This document shows positions 1 to 5,405 of a stretch of 5,405 bases of DNA, piece after piece. Source of the stretch: Bacteroidota bacterium (GTDB lineage Bacteria; Bacteroidota; Bacteroidia; Chitinophagales; Saprospiraceae); contig JAKQGD010000486.1 of NCBI GenBank assembly GCA_029573365.1, positions 1-5,405 on the forward strand, read 5' to 3'. The position numbers were made by a program, and so were the translations under genes. The notes below the pieces were generated by a model, which searched no databases, was not told where the DNA came from, and saw only the letters and a list, made by a program, of their open reading frames with translations. Within the stretch, counting starts at the first letter, position 1; each line of letters begins with the position of its first letter.

Positions 1-640
1 CCTTCAATATCTCTTTGGGAAGCTTTTCGGCAAGACGGAACGAGTTCTCCACATCCGTATGGAAAGAACCTAAATTCCGGTTGTTAACACCAATCATATC
101 CACGTAAGGATTCAAGTGATCCAGTTCGCTTTCGCTGTGTATCTCCAGTAACACCTCCAAAGAAAGCACGTGGGCTGTTTCAGCCAGACTAAGACATTCT
201 TCGGGAGTAAGGCAAGCCGCTATAAGTAACACCGCATCGGCACCCATCGCTCTGGCCTGATACAACTGATAGCTGCTGATAATAAAATCCTTGCGAAGTA
301 AAGGCAAGTCAACCACCTTTCGCGCATTGGCCAGATCGCCCAGCGAACCACCAAAGAAATGGCTGTCTGTCAGCACCGAGCAAGCCGAAGCACCATTCTT
401 TTCATAAGCAGGAAGCACCTCTCTTACGTTAGCGCCGGGATGCAACCAACCTTTGGAAGGCGATTTGCGTTTAAACTCGGCTATGATGCCGCCGAACGGC
501 TCACGGCGTATAGACTCCGAAAAAGATCTCACTCTGGAGCTAAATCCCGGTTTGTCCATCAGTTCTTTTTCGGAAACGGCAACTTTACGCACCGATACCT
601 CTTCCTTTTTTCTGTCCACTATCTTTTGCAGAATGTCCAC
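1..640 (-). CDS. trpC: Indole-3-glycerol-phosphate synthase, C-terminal end cut off by the window edge
   Basis: This cytoplasmic enzyme converts 1-(2-carboxyphenylamino)-1-deoxyribulose 5-phosphate to indole-3-glycerol phosphate, with loss of CO2 and water. I read 213 codons without a stop; the family is about 255-265 residues, so roughly 45-50 are missing. The TIM-barrel motifs are clear: AEFKRKSPSKG at about 54-64 (catalytic Glu55 and Lys57 by family comparison), SVLTD..FFGGS at 88-99, LLRKDFI at 114-120 (catalytic Lys117), GADAVLLI at 133-140, LLEIH at 164-168 and IGVNNRNL at 183-190. The late SES/G phosphate-binding region lies outside the window. I chose a GTG start at 640 because it gives the family-typical opening MDILQKIVDRKKEEV. 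An in-frame stop lies five codons upstream, and the next in-frame ATG would remove the first helix. It begins 7 nt after the trpD stop, so it is almost certainly cotranscribed. There is no TrpF fusion within the visible part, but a fusion further on cannot be excluded. Confidence 0.96.
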   Translation of the reverse strand, partial: MDILQKIVDRKKEEVSVRKVAVSEKELMDKPGFSSRVRSFSESIRREPFGGIIAEFKRKSPSKGWLHPGANVREVLPAYEKNGASACSVLTDSHFFGGSLGDLANARKVVDLPLLRKDFIISSYQLYQARAMGADAVLLIAACLTPEECLSLAETAHVLSLEVLLEIHSESELDHLNPYVDMIGVNNRNLGSFHTDVENSFRLAEKLPKEILK

Positions 641-647
641 TTGCTGT

Positions 648-1640
648 TTAGTTTAGGCTTAGTAATCGATTAAACGCCTTCCTTGCCCTGCCGCTTTCCA
701 GGCTTTCACGGGCCTCAGCCACACAGTCGACTATGCTTTTGGCAGGGTCAAAACATCGGATGCCCAGGGCAGCATTGGCACAAACCACACTGGTTTGGGC
801 TCTGGTACCATTGTTTTCCAGCACAGATTTAAAAATCCCGGCGGCCTCTTCTACACTTTCGCCTCCAAAAATCTCTTCATGTTTGCAGGGCTCCATTCCA
901 AACCATTGCGGATCGACCAGCAACTCATCATCATTGGTTATAATTTTAGTGTTTTTGGTCAACGATACCTCGTCATATCCGTCGATAGCATGTATAATAC
1001 AGTAACTTTTGTCTGTTTCCTGATAAATGAAATGGTAAAGGCGTGCCAGTTTGAGCGAAAATACGCCCACACACTGACATGACGGTCTGGCGGGATTAAC
1101 CATTGGCCCCAGCATATTAAAAAAGGTCTTTACACCCAGTTCTCTGCGGATTGGTCCCACGGATTTAAGGGCAGGGTGGAAGAGAGGTGCGTGCAAAAAA
1201 CAGATATTGGCTCCGTCCATCTGTCGCCTGAGGATATCGTTATCATTAGTAAAGCTATACCCAAAATGCTCCAGTACATTGGACGAACCACTGACCGAGG
1301 ATACGCCATAGTTGCCGTGTTTGGCCACTTTGTATCCTGCTCCCGCCACTACAAACGAAGCCAGCGTCGAAATGTTGAATGTATTTTTGCTGTCTCCTCC
1401 TGTGCCGCACATGTCTATGGATCGAAAGTCACCTAAATCAGCAGGTACACAGAGGTCCAGCAAAGCATCCCTGAATCCTGCCAGTTCCTCCACAGAAATG
1501 TTACGCATGAGGTACACACTTATAAAAGCTGCCAGCTGCGAGGTGTTGTATTTATTTTCTGATATGTTGATCAGTACTTCTCTGGCCTGGTCGCGGGTGA
1601 GTTTCTGATGATCGAAGAGTTGGTTAAGTATCTGTTTCAT
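648..1640 (-). CDS. trpD: Anthranilate phosphoribosyltransferase
   Basis: TrpD transfers the phosphoribosyl group from PRPP to anthranilate, giving N-(5-phosphoribosyl)anthranilate, the second step of the tryptophan branch. The protein is 330 residues, close to the usual 330-350, so it is a stand-alone enzyme without a fused TrpG domain. A helical N-terminal domain (about 1-70) precedes the PRPP-binding GTGGD loop at 79-83, NISTL at 89-93, KHGN at 107-110, SGSSNVLE at 117-124, an anthranilate-site segment RRELGVKTFFNMLGP at 165-179, and the metal-binding pair D223-E224 in GYDEVS. Two positions differ from the E. coli-type consensus: Asn121 where GSxDVLE has Asp, and Lys171 where Arg is common. 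From memory these are usual in Bacteroidota, so I do not read them as loss of function. The ATG lies 14 nt after the trpG stop, with no Shine-Dalgarno sequence. Confidence 0.98.
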   Translation of the reverse strand: MKQILNQLFDHQKLTRDQAREVLINISENKYNTSQLAAFISVYLMRNISVEELAGFRDALLDLCVPADLGDFRSIDMCGTGGDSKNTFNISTLASFVVAGAGYKVAKHGNYGVSSVSGSSNVLEHFGYSFTNDNDILRRQMDGANICFLHAPLFHPALKSVGPIRRELGVKTFFNMLGPMVNPARPSCQCVGVFSLKLARLYHFIYQETDKSYCIIHAIDGYDEVSLTKNTKIITNDDELLVDPQWFGMEPCKHEEIFGGESVEEAAGIFKSVLENNGTRAQTSVVCANAALGIRCFDPAKSIVDCVAEARESLESGRARKAFNRLLSLN

Positions 1641-1654
1641 GCTGTATCGTGGGG

Positions 1655-2224
1655 TCAGAGGTTCAGAAAATTAGCAAGCATCCTGTTGCCTTCCGGCGTC
1701 ATGATGGATTCTGGATGGAACTGTACGCCATAAACGTGGAGGCTGACATGACGTGCTGCCATGATTTCGCCTTCCGCATCGGTGGCTGTAACAAGTAGGC
1801 TTTCGGAGACCGACTTTTTGTTTATCACCCACGAATGATACCTGCCAGCTTCAAACTGATCAGGCACACCACTAAGTATTGGGTCATCTGTTCCGGTCTT
1901 GAAGATGGTGGTCTTCATGCCATGGAAGACCTTGTTGAGATTGAGCAGGCTGCCCCCGTACACTTCGCCGATGGCCTGCAGTCCAAGACAAACTCCCAAT
2001 ATTTTTTTACTTGCCCCATAGGTCCTGATGACGTCCTTAAGAAGTCCTGCCTCGTCAGGGATGCCGGGTCCCGGAGACAGGATGATGTGCTCATATTTTC
2101 TAAGATCATCCATATTGAATCCGTCATTTTTTACCACATCGGGTTCCCTGCCCGTGACATCGTAGACGAGGTGTACCAGGTTGTAGGTAAAGGAGTCGTA
2201 ATTGTCTATGATCACTGTTTGCAT
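1655..2224 (-). CDS. trpG: Anthranilate synthase component II, glutamine amidotransferase
   Basis: TrpG hydrolyses glutamine and channels ammonia to TrpE for anthranilate formation. At 189 residues it is the normal length of a free-standing class I (triad) amidotransferase. It opens with IDNYDSFTYNLV (6-17), followed by the oxyanion-loop motif SPGPG (50-54), the nucleophile elbow GVCLG with Cys79, the HG pair at 101-102 that is typical of TrpG/PabA, RYHS at 128-131, and the triad partners His170 and Glu172 in QFHPES. All catalytic residues are present. It lies 21 nt downstream of trpE and 14 nt upstream of trpD, so its partner is clearly the TrpE encoded next to it. Close homologues (PabA) serve folate synthesis, and in some bacteria one protein serves both. 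Whether that happens here depends on whether a separate pabA exists elsewhere in the genome. Confidence 0.98.
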   Translation of the reverse strand: MQTVIIDNYDSFTYNLVHLVYDVTGREPDVVKNDGFNMDDLRKYEHIILSPGPGIPDEAGLLKDVIRTYGASKKILGVCLGLQAIGEVYGGSLLNLNKVFHGMKTTIFKTGTDDPILSGVPDQFEAGRYHSWVINKKSVSESLLVTATDAEGEIMAARHVSLHVYGVQFHPESIMTPEGNRMLANFLNL

Positions 2225-2245
2225 CGCATATAATTATGTGTGATA

Positions 2246-3640
2246 TTATAATTTTTCGCTGGCAAGCAAGGCTTTGTTGAGGGCTGCCAGTTTATTGCCC
2301 ACTTCCTGTTTTTCGTTTTCGGCTACACTGTCCATAACGATACCGGCCCCGGCCTGGTAGTACAGGGTGTGCTGCATGCTTAGAAATGAACGTATGATGA
2401 TGGCGTGGTTGAGGTCGCCGTTTAGGTGTATCATACCTAAACCTCCTCCGTAAAAAGCCCTTGCTGTGGGCTCCAGTCTGTCTATAATCTGCAGGGCCTT
2501 GTGTTTTGGGGCTCCTGAGAGGGTACCTGCCGGAAAAGTATCAGCAAAAACCCTGTATGCCGATACTCCCTCTCTGAGTCTTCCGGTGACACGGGATACC
2601 AGGTGTATTACATGGCTGAAAAACTGCACTTCGCGGTAGCTTGCCACCTTGACATCGCGGCAGTTTTTACTCAGGTCATTGCGGGCAAGGTCTACCAGCA
2701 TGATGTGTTCTGCGTTTTCCTTGGGGTCTTCCAGGAGTTTTTCTGCCAGAGACTGGTCCTGCCTGTCGTCTCCCGTACGTCTGAAAGTGCCTGCGATGGG
2801 GTGGATCTCTGCCATTTGCCCGCTTACGATCATCTGTGCTTCCGGCGAAGAGCCAAAAATCCTGAAGTCACTGTAATCGTAATAAAACAGGTATGGGCTG
2901 GGATTGACCGATCTGAGGGCACGGTATACATTAAATTCATCGCCCCTGAAAGATCTTGAATACCTCCTTGACAATACCATCTGGAATACGTCACCTCTGG
3001 CACAGTGGTGCCTCGCCTGGCCAACCATGGCCATATAATCATCATCTGTCATGTTTTGTTGCTCATCACCTATGAGGTGGAAGCCATAGGTCTGATGATC
3101 CTGGCGGCTGATAATGCTCAGTATGTGTGGCAGGGTGACCTCACTGCCTTCAGGCACATGCTCCACTAAAAAAAGCTCCTCATAGAAATGATCAAACACC
3201 ACCAGGTATCGGAAAAAGTCGTATCTCAGTCCGGGAATCGCATATCCAGGCTTTTCGGTATTGAAAGCAATGTGTTCAAATTCGCTGACCATATCAAATC
3301 CTGTGTAGCCAAAAATGCCGCTGAATCTGCCTGCATTTTCTTCCATCGGACTTGTCTTTACCATCGATAAAAATTTGTCAACAGCCCTCACCGCATCCTT
3401 TGCAAAATCTGAAACGGATGAGGAGTCCATGTGATTATGGAGCAGATAATCCTTGTCTATGCAGCTAAGGGTAAGCAGGGGATCAAAACATATAAATGAC
3501 TGGCTGTCTTCTCGGCTGGAATAGTCTGAGCTTTCGAGCAATAGAATCTCCGGAAAATGTTCCCTGAGCTTCAGAAAAACACTCACCGGTGTGGTTAGGT
3601 CCGACAGTAGTTTCTGGATGTGGGTATGAAAACGAAGCAT
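2246..3640 (-). CDS. trpE: Anthranilate synthase component I
   Basis: TrpE converts chorismate and ammonia (from TrpG) to anthranilate and pyruvate, the committed step to tryptophan. The protein is 464 residues, within the family range. The N-terminal regulatory domain carries LLES at 34-37 with Ser48 exactly ten residues after Ser37, matching the LLES-X10-S signature associated with tryptophan feedback binding. The NPSPYLFYY segment at 246-254 belongs to the same allosteric region. The chorismate-binding domain shows DVFQMVLSRR (217-226), GSSPE (263-267), HPIAGT (280-285), ENAEHIMLVDLARND (308-322), FPAGTLSGAPK (369-379), GGGLGM (398-403) and QAGAGIVMDS (429-438). The feedback motif and operon position favour TrpE over PabB. 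It is the first structural gene after the attenuator, whose terminator U-run ends 27 nt before this ATG. The sequence before the start is A/T-rich without a Shine-Dalgarno. No truncation or frameshift is seen. Confidence 0.99.
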   Translation of the reverse strand: MLRFHTHIQKLLSDLTTPVSVFLKLREHFPEILLLESSDYSSREDSQSFICFDPLLTLSCIDKDYLLHNHMDSSSVSDFAKDAVRAVDKFLSMVKTSPMEENAGRFSGIFGYTGFDMVSEFEHIAFNTEKPGYAIPGLRYDFFRYLVVFDHFYEELFLVEHVPEGSEVTLPHILSIISRQDHQTYGFHLIGDEQQNMTDDDYMAMVGQARHHCARGDVFQMVLSRRYSRSFRGDEFNVYRALRSVNPSPYLFYYDYSDFRIFGSSPEAQMIVSGQMAEIHPIAGTFRRTGDDRQDQSLAEKLLEDPKENAEHIMLVDLARNDLSKNCRDVKVASYREVQFFSHVIHLVSRVTGRLREGVSAYRVFADTFPAGTLSGAPKHKALQIIDRLEPTARAFYGGGLGMIHLNGDLNHAIIIRSFLSMQHTLYYQAGAGIVMDSVAENEKQEVGNKLAALNKALLASEKL

Positions 3641-3667
3641 GGATTGCCGTTTAATAGTTACTTGAAT

Positions 3668-3711
3668 AAAAAAACAAAAGCGGCCTACCAGGAATCTGAT
3701 AAGCCGCTTTT
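3668..3711 (-). terminator. trp attenuator: intrinsic terminator (3:4 hairpin)
   Basis: In the minus-strand RNA, 3711-3696 (AAAAGCGGCUUAUCAG) pairs continuously with 3691-3676 (CUGGUAGGCCGCUUUU). That is 16 pairs including two U-G wobbles, closed by an AUUC tetraloop. It is followed by one G and seven U (3674-3668), with U4 already at the stem base. The wobbles become A-C mismatches if the plus strand is transcribed, so the long stem exists only in trp-direction RNA. It lies between the leader peptide and trpE, where an attenuator terminator is expected. Read-through is needed to express trpEGDC. Confidence 0.93.
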
Positions 3712-3749
3712 TATTGTAAATACTCGCTGATGCTGGGCTATAAGACTCC
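3691..3749 (-). promoter_or_regulatory. trp attenuator: antiterminator (2:3 pairing)
   Basis: In minus-strand RNA, 3749-3736 (GGAGUCUUAUAGCC) can pair with 3705-3691 (GGCUUAUCAGAUUCC). I count 13 pairs, including one G-U, with one bulged U (3701) and one U-C mismatch. The second segment overlaps most of the 5' arm of the terminator, so the two structures exclude each other. The first segment contains the leader stop codon (3740-3738). A ribosome finishing the leader would therefore cover it and let the terminator form, while one stalled at the Trp codons 22 or more nt upstream would leave it free. A small competing hairpin, AUUCC (3759-3755) with GGAGU (3749-3745) and loop GACCG, could act as the 1:2 protector. 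Pairing was done by eye, with no energy calculation. Confidence 0.78.
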
Positions 3750-3800
3750 CGGTCGGAATTCCGATTGCTGCCACCACCAGTTTGTATTTATAAGATTCAT
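3738..3800 (-). CDS. trpL: trp operon leader peptide, 20 residues with three tandem Trp
   Basis: This short ORF reads MNLINTN, then WWW, then QQSEFRPGVL, and stops at TAG. Its role would be to sense charged tRNA-Trp: ribosome stalling at the Trp codons (3779-3771) decides between antiterminator and terminator. The peptide itself needs no function. The ATG is fixed by an in-frame TAA immediately before it. The surroundings are A/T-rich with no Shine-Dalgarno, as for the other genes here. Three consecutive codons for the rarest amino acid, placed just upstream of a terminator in front of trpE and in the same direction, make chance very unlikely. It resembles enterobacterial trpL (about 14 residues, two tandem Trp) in logic, not in sequence. 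Confidence 0.92.
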   Translation of the reverse strand: MNLINTNWWWQQSEFRPGVL

Positions 3801-3869
3801 TTATAACAATTCTACGGCAAAGAAAAGCATATAGTTTTTAATTGAGAAGAATCATGTGGATATTTTTTT

Positions 3870-3885
3870 TTCGGCTGCAGCCGAA
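3870..3885. repeat. Perfect 16-bp palindrome, candidate operator
   Basis: TTCGGCTGCAGCCGAA is identical on both strands. It lies in the divergent intergenic region and ends exactly where the plus-strand TACATTTG box begins. A nine-T tract (3863-3871) runs into its left end. If that box is a real promoter element, the palindrome fills the -33/-7 spacer, a place where a dimeric repressor or MerR-like activator could act. It is not an intrinsic terminator: the T-tract precedes it on the plus strand, and on the minus strand an A-run follows it. The regulator and function are unknown. Confidence 0.45.
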
Positions 3886-3893
3886 TACATTTG
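3886..3893 (+). promoter_or_regulatory. Candidate -7 box of the propeller gene promoter
   Basis: TACATTTG matches the Bacteroidota sigma-ABfr -7 consensus TAnnTTTG at all fixed positions. It would place the transcription start near 3898-3900, with a leader of about 75 nt before the ATG at 3975. The partner -33 TTG is not present at the expected distance, where only the nine-T tract at 3863-3871 is found, so the promoter may be weak or depend on a regulator bound to the adjoining palindrome. Confidence 0.4.
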
Positions 3894-3924
3894 CTCAAAT
3901 GAATACTTTTAGGAAAAATCTTGT

Positions 3925-3959
3925 CAAATTTACCACGGCAATCTTTTATAACCACACAA
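3925..3959 (-). promoter_or_regulatory. Candidate trp operon promoter
   Basis: On the minus strand TAAATTTG (3932-3925) matches the TAnnTTTG -7 consensus fully, and a TTG (3959-3957) lies 24 nt upstream, slightly further than usual. This would give an untranslated leader of about 118 nt before the leader peptide. A closer alternative is TTTCTTTG at 3825-3818, with one mismatch, no good -33 partner and only about 12 nt of leader. The sequence does not decide between them. The perfect match points toward the plus-strand candidate, so the two would face each other. Confidence 0.25.
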
Positions 3960-3974
3960 GTAAAAATAACCACG

Positions 3975-5405
3975 ATGTCTTTTATGAAAATCGTTTTGAA
4001 CTGTTGTTTTTTCATGACCGCAACACTGGCACTGACCGGTCAGGAGGTAAATCCTACACCGGCGGCTGAGCGTTCCACGGCGGAGGATCGTAAAAAGAGT
4101 TTTGAAGCTTCACTTTTCGCCCATGTAAAAAGTGAAAATATAGGTCCCACCATATTCAATGGAAGGGTAGCAGACCTCGATGTCAATCCCGCAGATCCTG
4201 CAGAGTTTTTTGTAGCTTATGCGTCAGGTGGCCTTTGGTATACACGCAACAACGGTACGACGTTTGTTCCACTTTTCCAAAACGAATCGGTCATTACCAT
4301 CGGCGATATAGCCGTGGACTGGCCGAGCAAAACGATTTATCTGGGCTCGGGCGAGCAAAACTCCAGCCGTTCTTCCTATGCAGGTAACGGAATTTACAAA
4401 AGTACCGACCTTGGAAAAACATGGACCCATCTGGGCTTGGAGGAAACTCACCATATAAGCAGAGTTGTCATTCATCCCGGTGATCCCCAAAAAGTCTGGG
4501 TGGCTGCCCTCGGACATCTTTATTCTACCAATGCCGACAGAGGCGTATTTATGAGCAGTGACGGTGGCAGGTCGTGGACTAAAACCCTTTACGTCAACGA
4601 CGATACCGGGGCCTCAGACCTGTTGATCCATCCTTCAAACCCTTCAGTCATGTACGCTGCTACCTGGCAAAGGACCCGGCGGGCCTGGAACTTTACAGAA
4701 TCGGGGCCTGGAAGTGGTATTTACAGAAGTGTAGATGGAGGTAAATCCTGGGACCTGGTTTCTGCCTTATCTTCTGGTTTTGTCACCGGCGAAGGATGTG
4801 GCAGGATAGGTCTCGACATGACCACAGCCGATGGCAAGGATTACCTTTATGCCATCGTCGACAACAATAACCGGAGGCCTAAGGACACAGTCAAAAAAAC
4901 TCCCCGGGGTCTGAACCGCGAAAAGCTCCTCTCCATGACCTTAGATGAATTTCTGAAAACGGATAAAAATGACCTGGAAGATTATCTTTCAGATGAGAAT
5001 TTTCCGGAGAAATACAACGCAGATCTCGTGCGGTCCATGATTAGGGACGGAAAGCTGACACCCAAAGACGTCGCCACCTACAATGACAATGCCAATACCG
5101 CTCTTTTTGATACACCGGTCACCGGAGCGGAAGTCTACCTGACAACAGATGATGGCAAGTCCTGGAACCGAACACACAGGACGTACCTTGATGATGTTTA
5201 TTTTACATATGGTTATTATTTTGGACAGATCAGAGTGGCTCCCGGAAATCCATCCAGACTTTATATCTTTGGAGTACCTATACTGACTTCTGATGACGGT
5301 GGAGACACGTGGTCCAATATAGATGCCGAAAATGTCCATGGTGATCACCATGCCCTTTGGGTCAACCCATCAAAACCCGGCCATATCATCCTGGGCAATG
5401 ACGGC
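3975..5405 (+). CDS. Secreted Asp-box (BNR/sortilin-type) beta-propeller protein, 3' end cut off
   Basis: This open frame of 477 codons runs off the right edge. Family members of this type usually reach about 900-1100 residues. Six Asp-box motifs (S/T-x-D/N-x-G-x-x-W/F) are visible at about 90-97, 143-150, 194-201, 252-259, 390-397 and 439-446, spaced as propeller blades. The opening IGPTIFNGRVADLDVNP...GGLWYTRNNGTTF is characteristic of exported proteins often labelled VPS10/sortilin-like or glycosyl hydrolase BNR-repeat. The label does not prove enzyme activity, and I see no catalytic signature. The N terminus has a Sec-type signal: a short Lys-containing head, a hydrophobic stretch IVLNCCFFMTATLALTG, and a likely cleavage near TGQ (21-23). 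The Cys pair lies too early for a convincing lipobox. A second ATG at 3984 gives a more typical MKIVL start and may be the true one. A charged, probably helical insertion at about 300-380 separates blades four and five. The gene is divergent from trp and probably extracellular or outer-membrane associated; its substrate is unknown. Confidence 0.93.
   Translation, partial: MSFMKIVLNCCFFMTATLALTGQEVNPTPAAERSTAEDRKKSFEASLFAHVKSENIGPTIFNGRVADLDVNPADPAEFFVAYASGGLWYTRNNGTTFVPLFQNESVITIGDIAVDWPSKTIYLGSGEQNSSRSSYAGNGIYKSTDLGKTWTHLGLEETHHISRVVIHPGDPQKVWVAALGHLYSTNADRGVFMSSDGGRSWTKTLYVNDDTGASDLLIHPSNPSVMYAATWQRTRRAWNFTESGPGSGIYRSVDGGKSWDLVSALSSGFVTGEGCGRIGLDMTTADGKDYLYAIVDNNNRRPKDTVKKTPRGLNREKLLSMTLDEFLKTDKNDLEDYLSDENFPEKYNADLVRSMIRDGKLTPKDVATYNDNANTALFDTPVTGAEVYLTTDDGKSWNRTHRTYLDDVYFTYGYYFGQIRVAPGNPSRLYIFGVPILTSDDGGDTWSNIDAENVHGDHHALWVNPSKPGHIILGNDG

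Noticed and set aside
1835..2233. Plus-strand 132-codon ORF opposite trpG
   Set aside because: It is antisense to a gene with all catalytic motifs intact and has no domain of its own, so it is a shadow of trpG. The same applies to the plus-strand ORFs opposite trpC, trpD and trpE.
3676..3712. The attenuator hairpin as a plus-strand or bidirectional terminator
   Set aside because: No plus-strand gene ends here, and the plus-strand stem is broken by two A-C mismatches. Its role in the trp leader explains it fully.
3863..3885. Palindrome plus T-tract as an intrinsic terminator
   Set aside because: The T-tract comes before the hairpin on the plus strand, and on the minus strand the hairpin is followed by A, so neither direction has hairpin followed by U.
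3812..4015. Minus-strand 67-codon ORF beginning MKKQQF in the intergenic region
   Set aside because: It overlaps the signal-peptide start of the propeller gene on the other strand and covers the palindrome and promoter candidates. It has Lys- and Ile-rich content typical of A/T-rich spacer and no recognisable motif.
4032..4043. Perfect 12-bp palindrome CTGACCGGTCAG
   Set aside because: It lies inside the signal-peptide coding region and has no accompanying regulatory pattern. A 12-bp palindrome is not rare enough in a window of this size.
3984..4043. Propeller protein as a lipoprotein because of two Cys in the signal region
   Set aside because: The Cys residues come only about seven residues after the likely start, before the hydrophobic core is complete, and the preceding residues (VLN) do not form a good lipobox.
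4989..5351. Minus-strand 120-codon ORF opposite the propeller gene
   Set aside because: The plus strand here encodes two Asp-box motifs in a continuous frame, and the antisense frame shows no family pattern. The minus-strand ORF at 4224-4517 was rejected for the same reason.
1..5405. CRISPR array, insertion sequence, tRNA or rRNA, defence genes
   Set aside because: No direct-repeat array, terminal inverted repeats, transposase motif, tRNA-like CCA-ended cloverleaf or rRNA segment was seen. Gene content is ordinary chromosomal biosynthesis plus one secreted protein.

Overview
This window looks like the chromosome of a member of the Bacteroidota, and the tryptophan gene order suggests a Cytophagia- or Flavobacteriia-type lineage rather than Bacteroides. 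The clues are phylum-typical motif variants in TrpE (GTFRRTGDD) and TrpD (KHGNYGVSSVSGSSNVLE), no Shine-Dalgarno sequence at any gene start, A/T-rich start regions, matches to the TAnnTTTG promoter element, and a secreted Asp-box beta-propeller protein of a kind common in this phylum. The genus cannot be named from what is visible.

Layout. Positions 1-3640, minus strand: the first part of a trp operon in transcription order trpE, trpG, trpD, trpC, with gaps of 21, 14 and 7 nt. trpC runs off the left edge, so the usual trpF, trpB and trpA would lie beyond it. Positions 3641-3974: the only long non-coding stretch. It holds a trp attenuator on the minus strand (leader peptide with three consecutive Trp codons, an antiterminator and an intrinsic terminator), then a control region with a perfect 16-bp palindrome and candidate promoters for both directions. 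Positions 3975-5405, plus strand: the first 477 codons of a divergently transcribed secreted beta-propeller (BNR/sortilin-type) protein that runs off the right edge.

How the genes work together. TrpE and TrpG form anthranilate synthase (chorismate plus glutamine to anthranilate). TrpD adds the phosphoribosyl group, and TrpC closes the indole ring after the TrpF isomerisation. Two layers of tryptophan control are visible. TrpE keeps the LLES-X10-S motif linked to feedback inhibition. Upstream of it, ribosome stalling at the leader's Trp codons would favour an antiterminator over a terminator 27 nt before trpE. The propeller gene has no visible metabolic link to tryptophan and appears to share only the intergenic control region.

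The most interesting item is the attenuator. It was read by hand and its parts fit together well: 16 continuous base pairs in the terminator and 13 in a mutually exclusive antiterminator that covers the leader stop codon. Nothing here supports a wholly new biological system such as a defence island, CRISPR array or mobile element.
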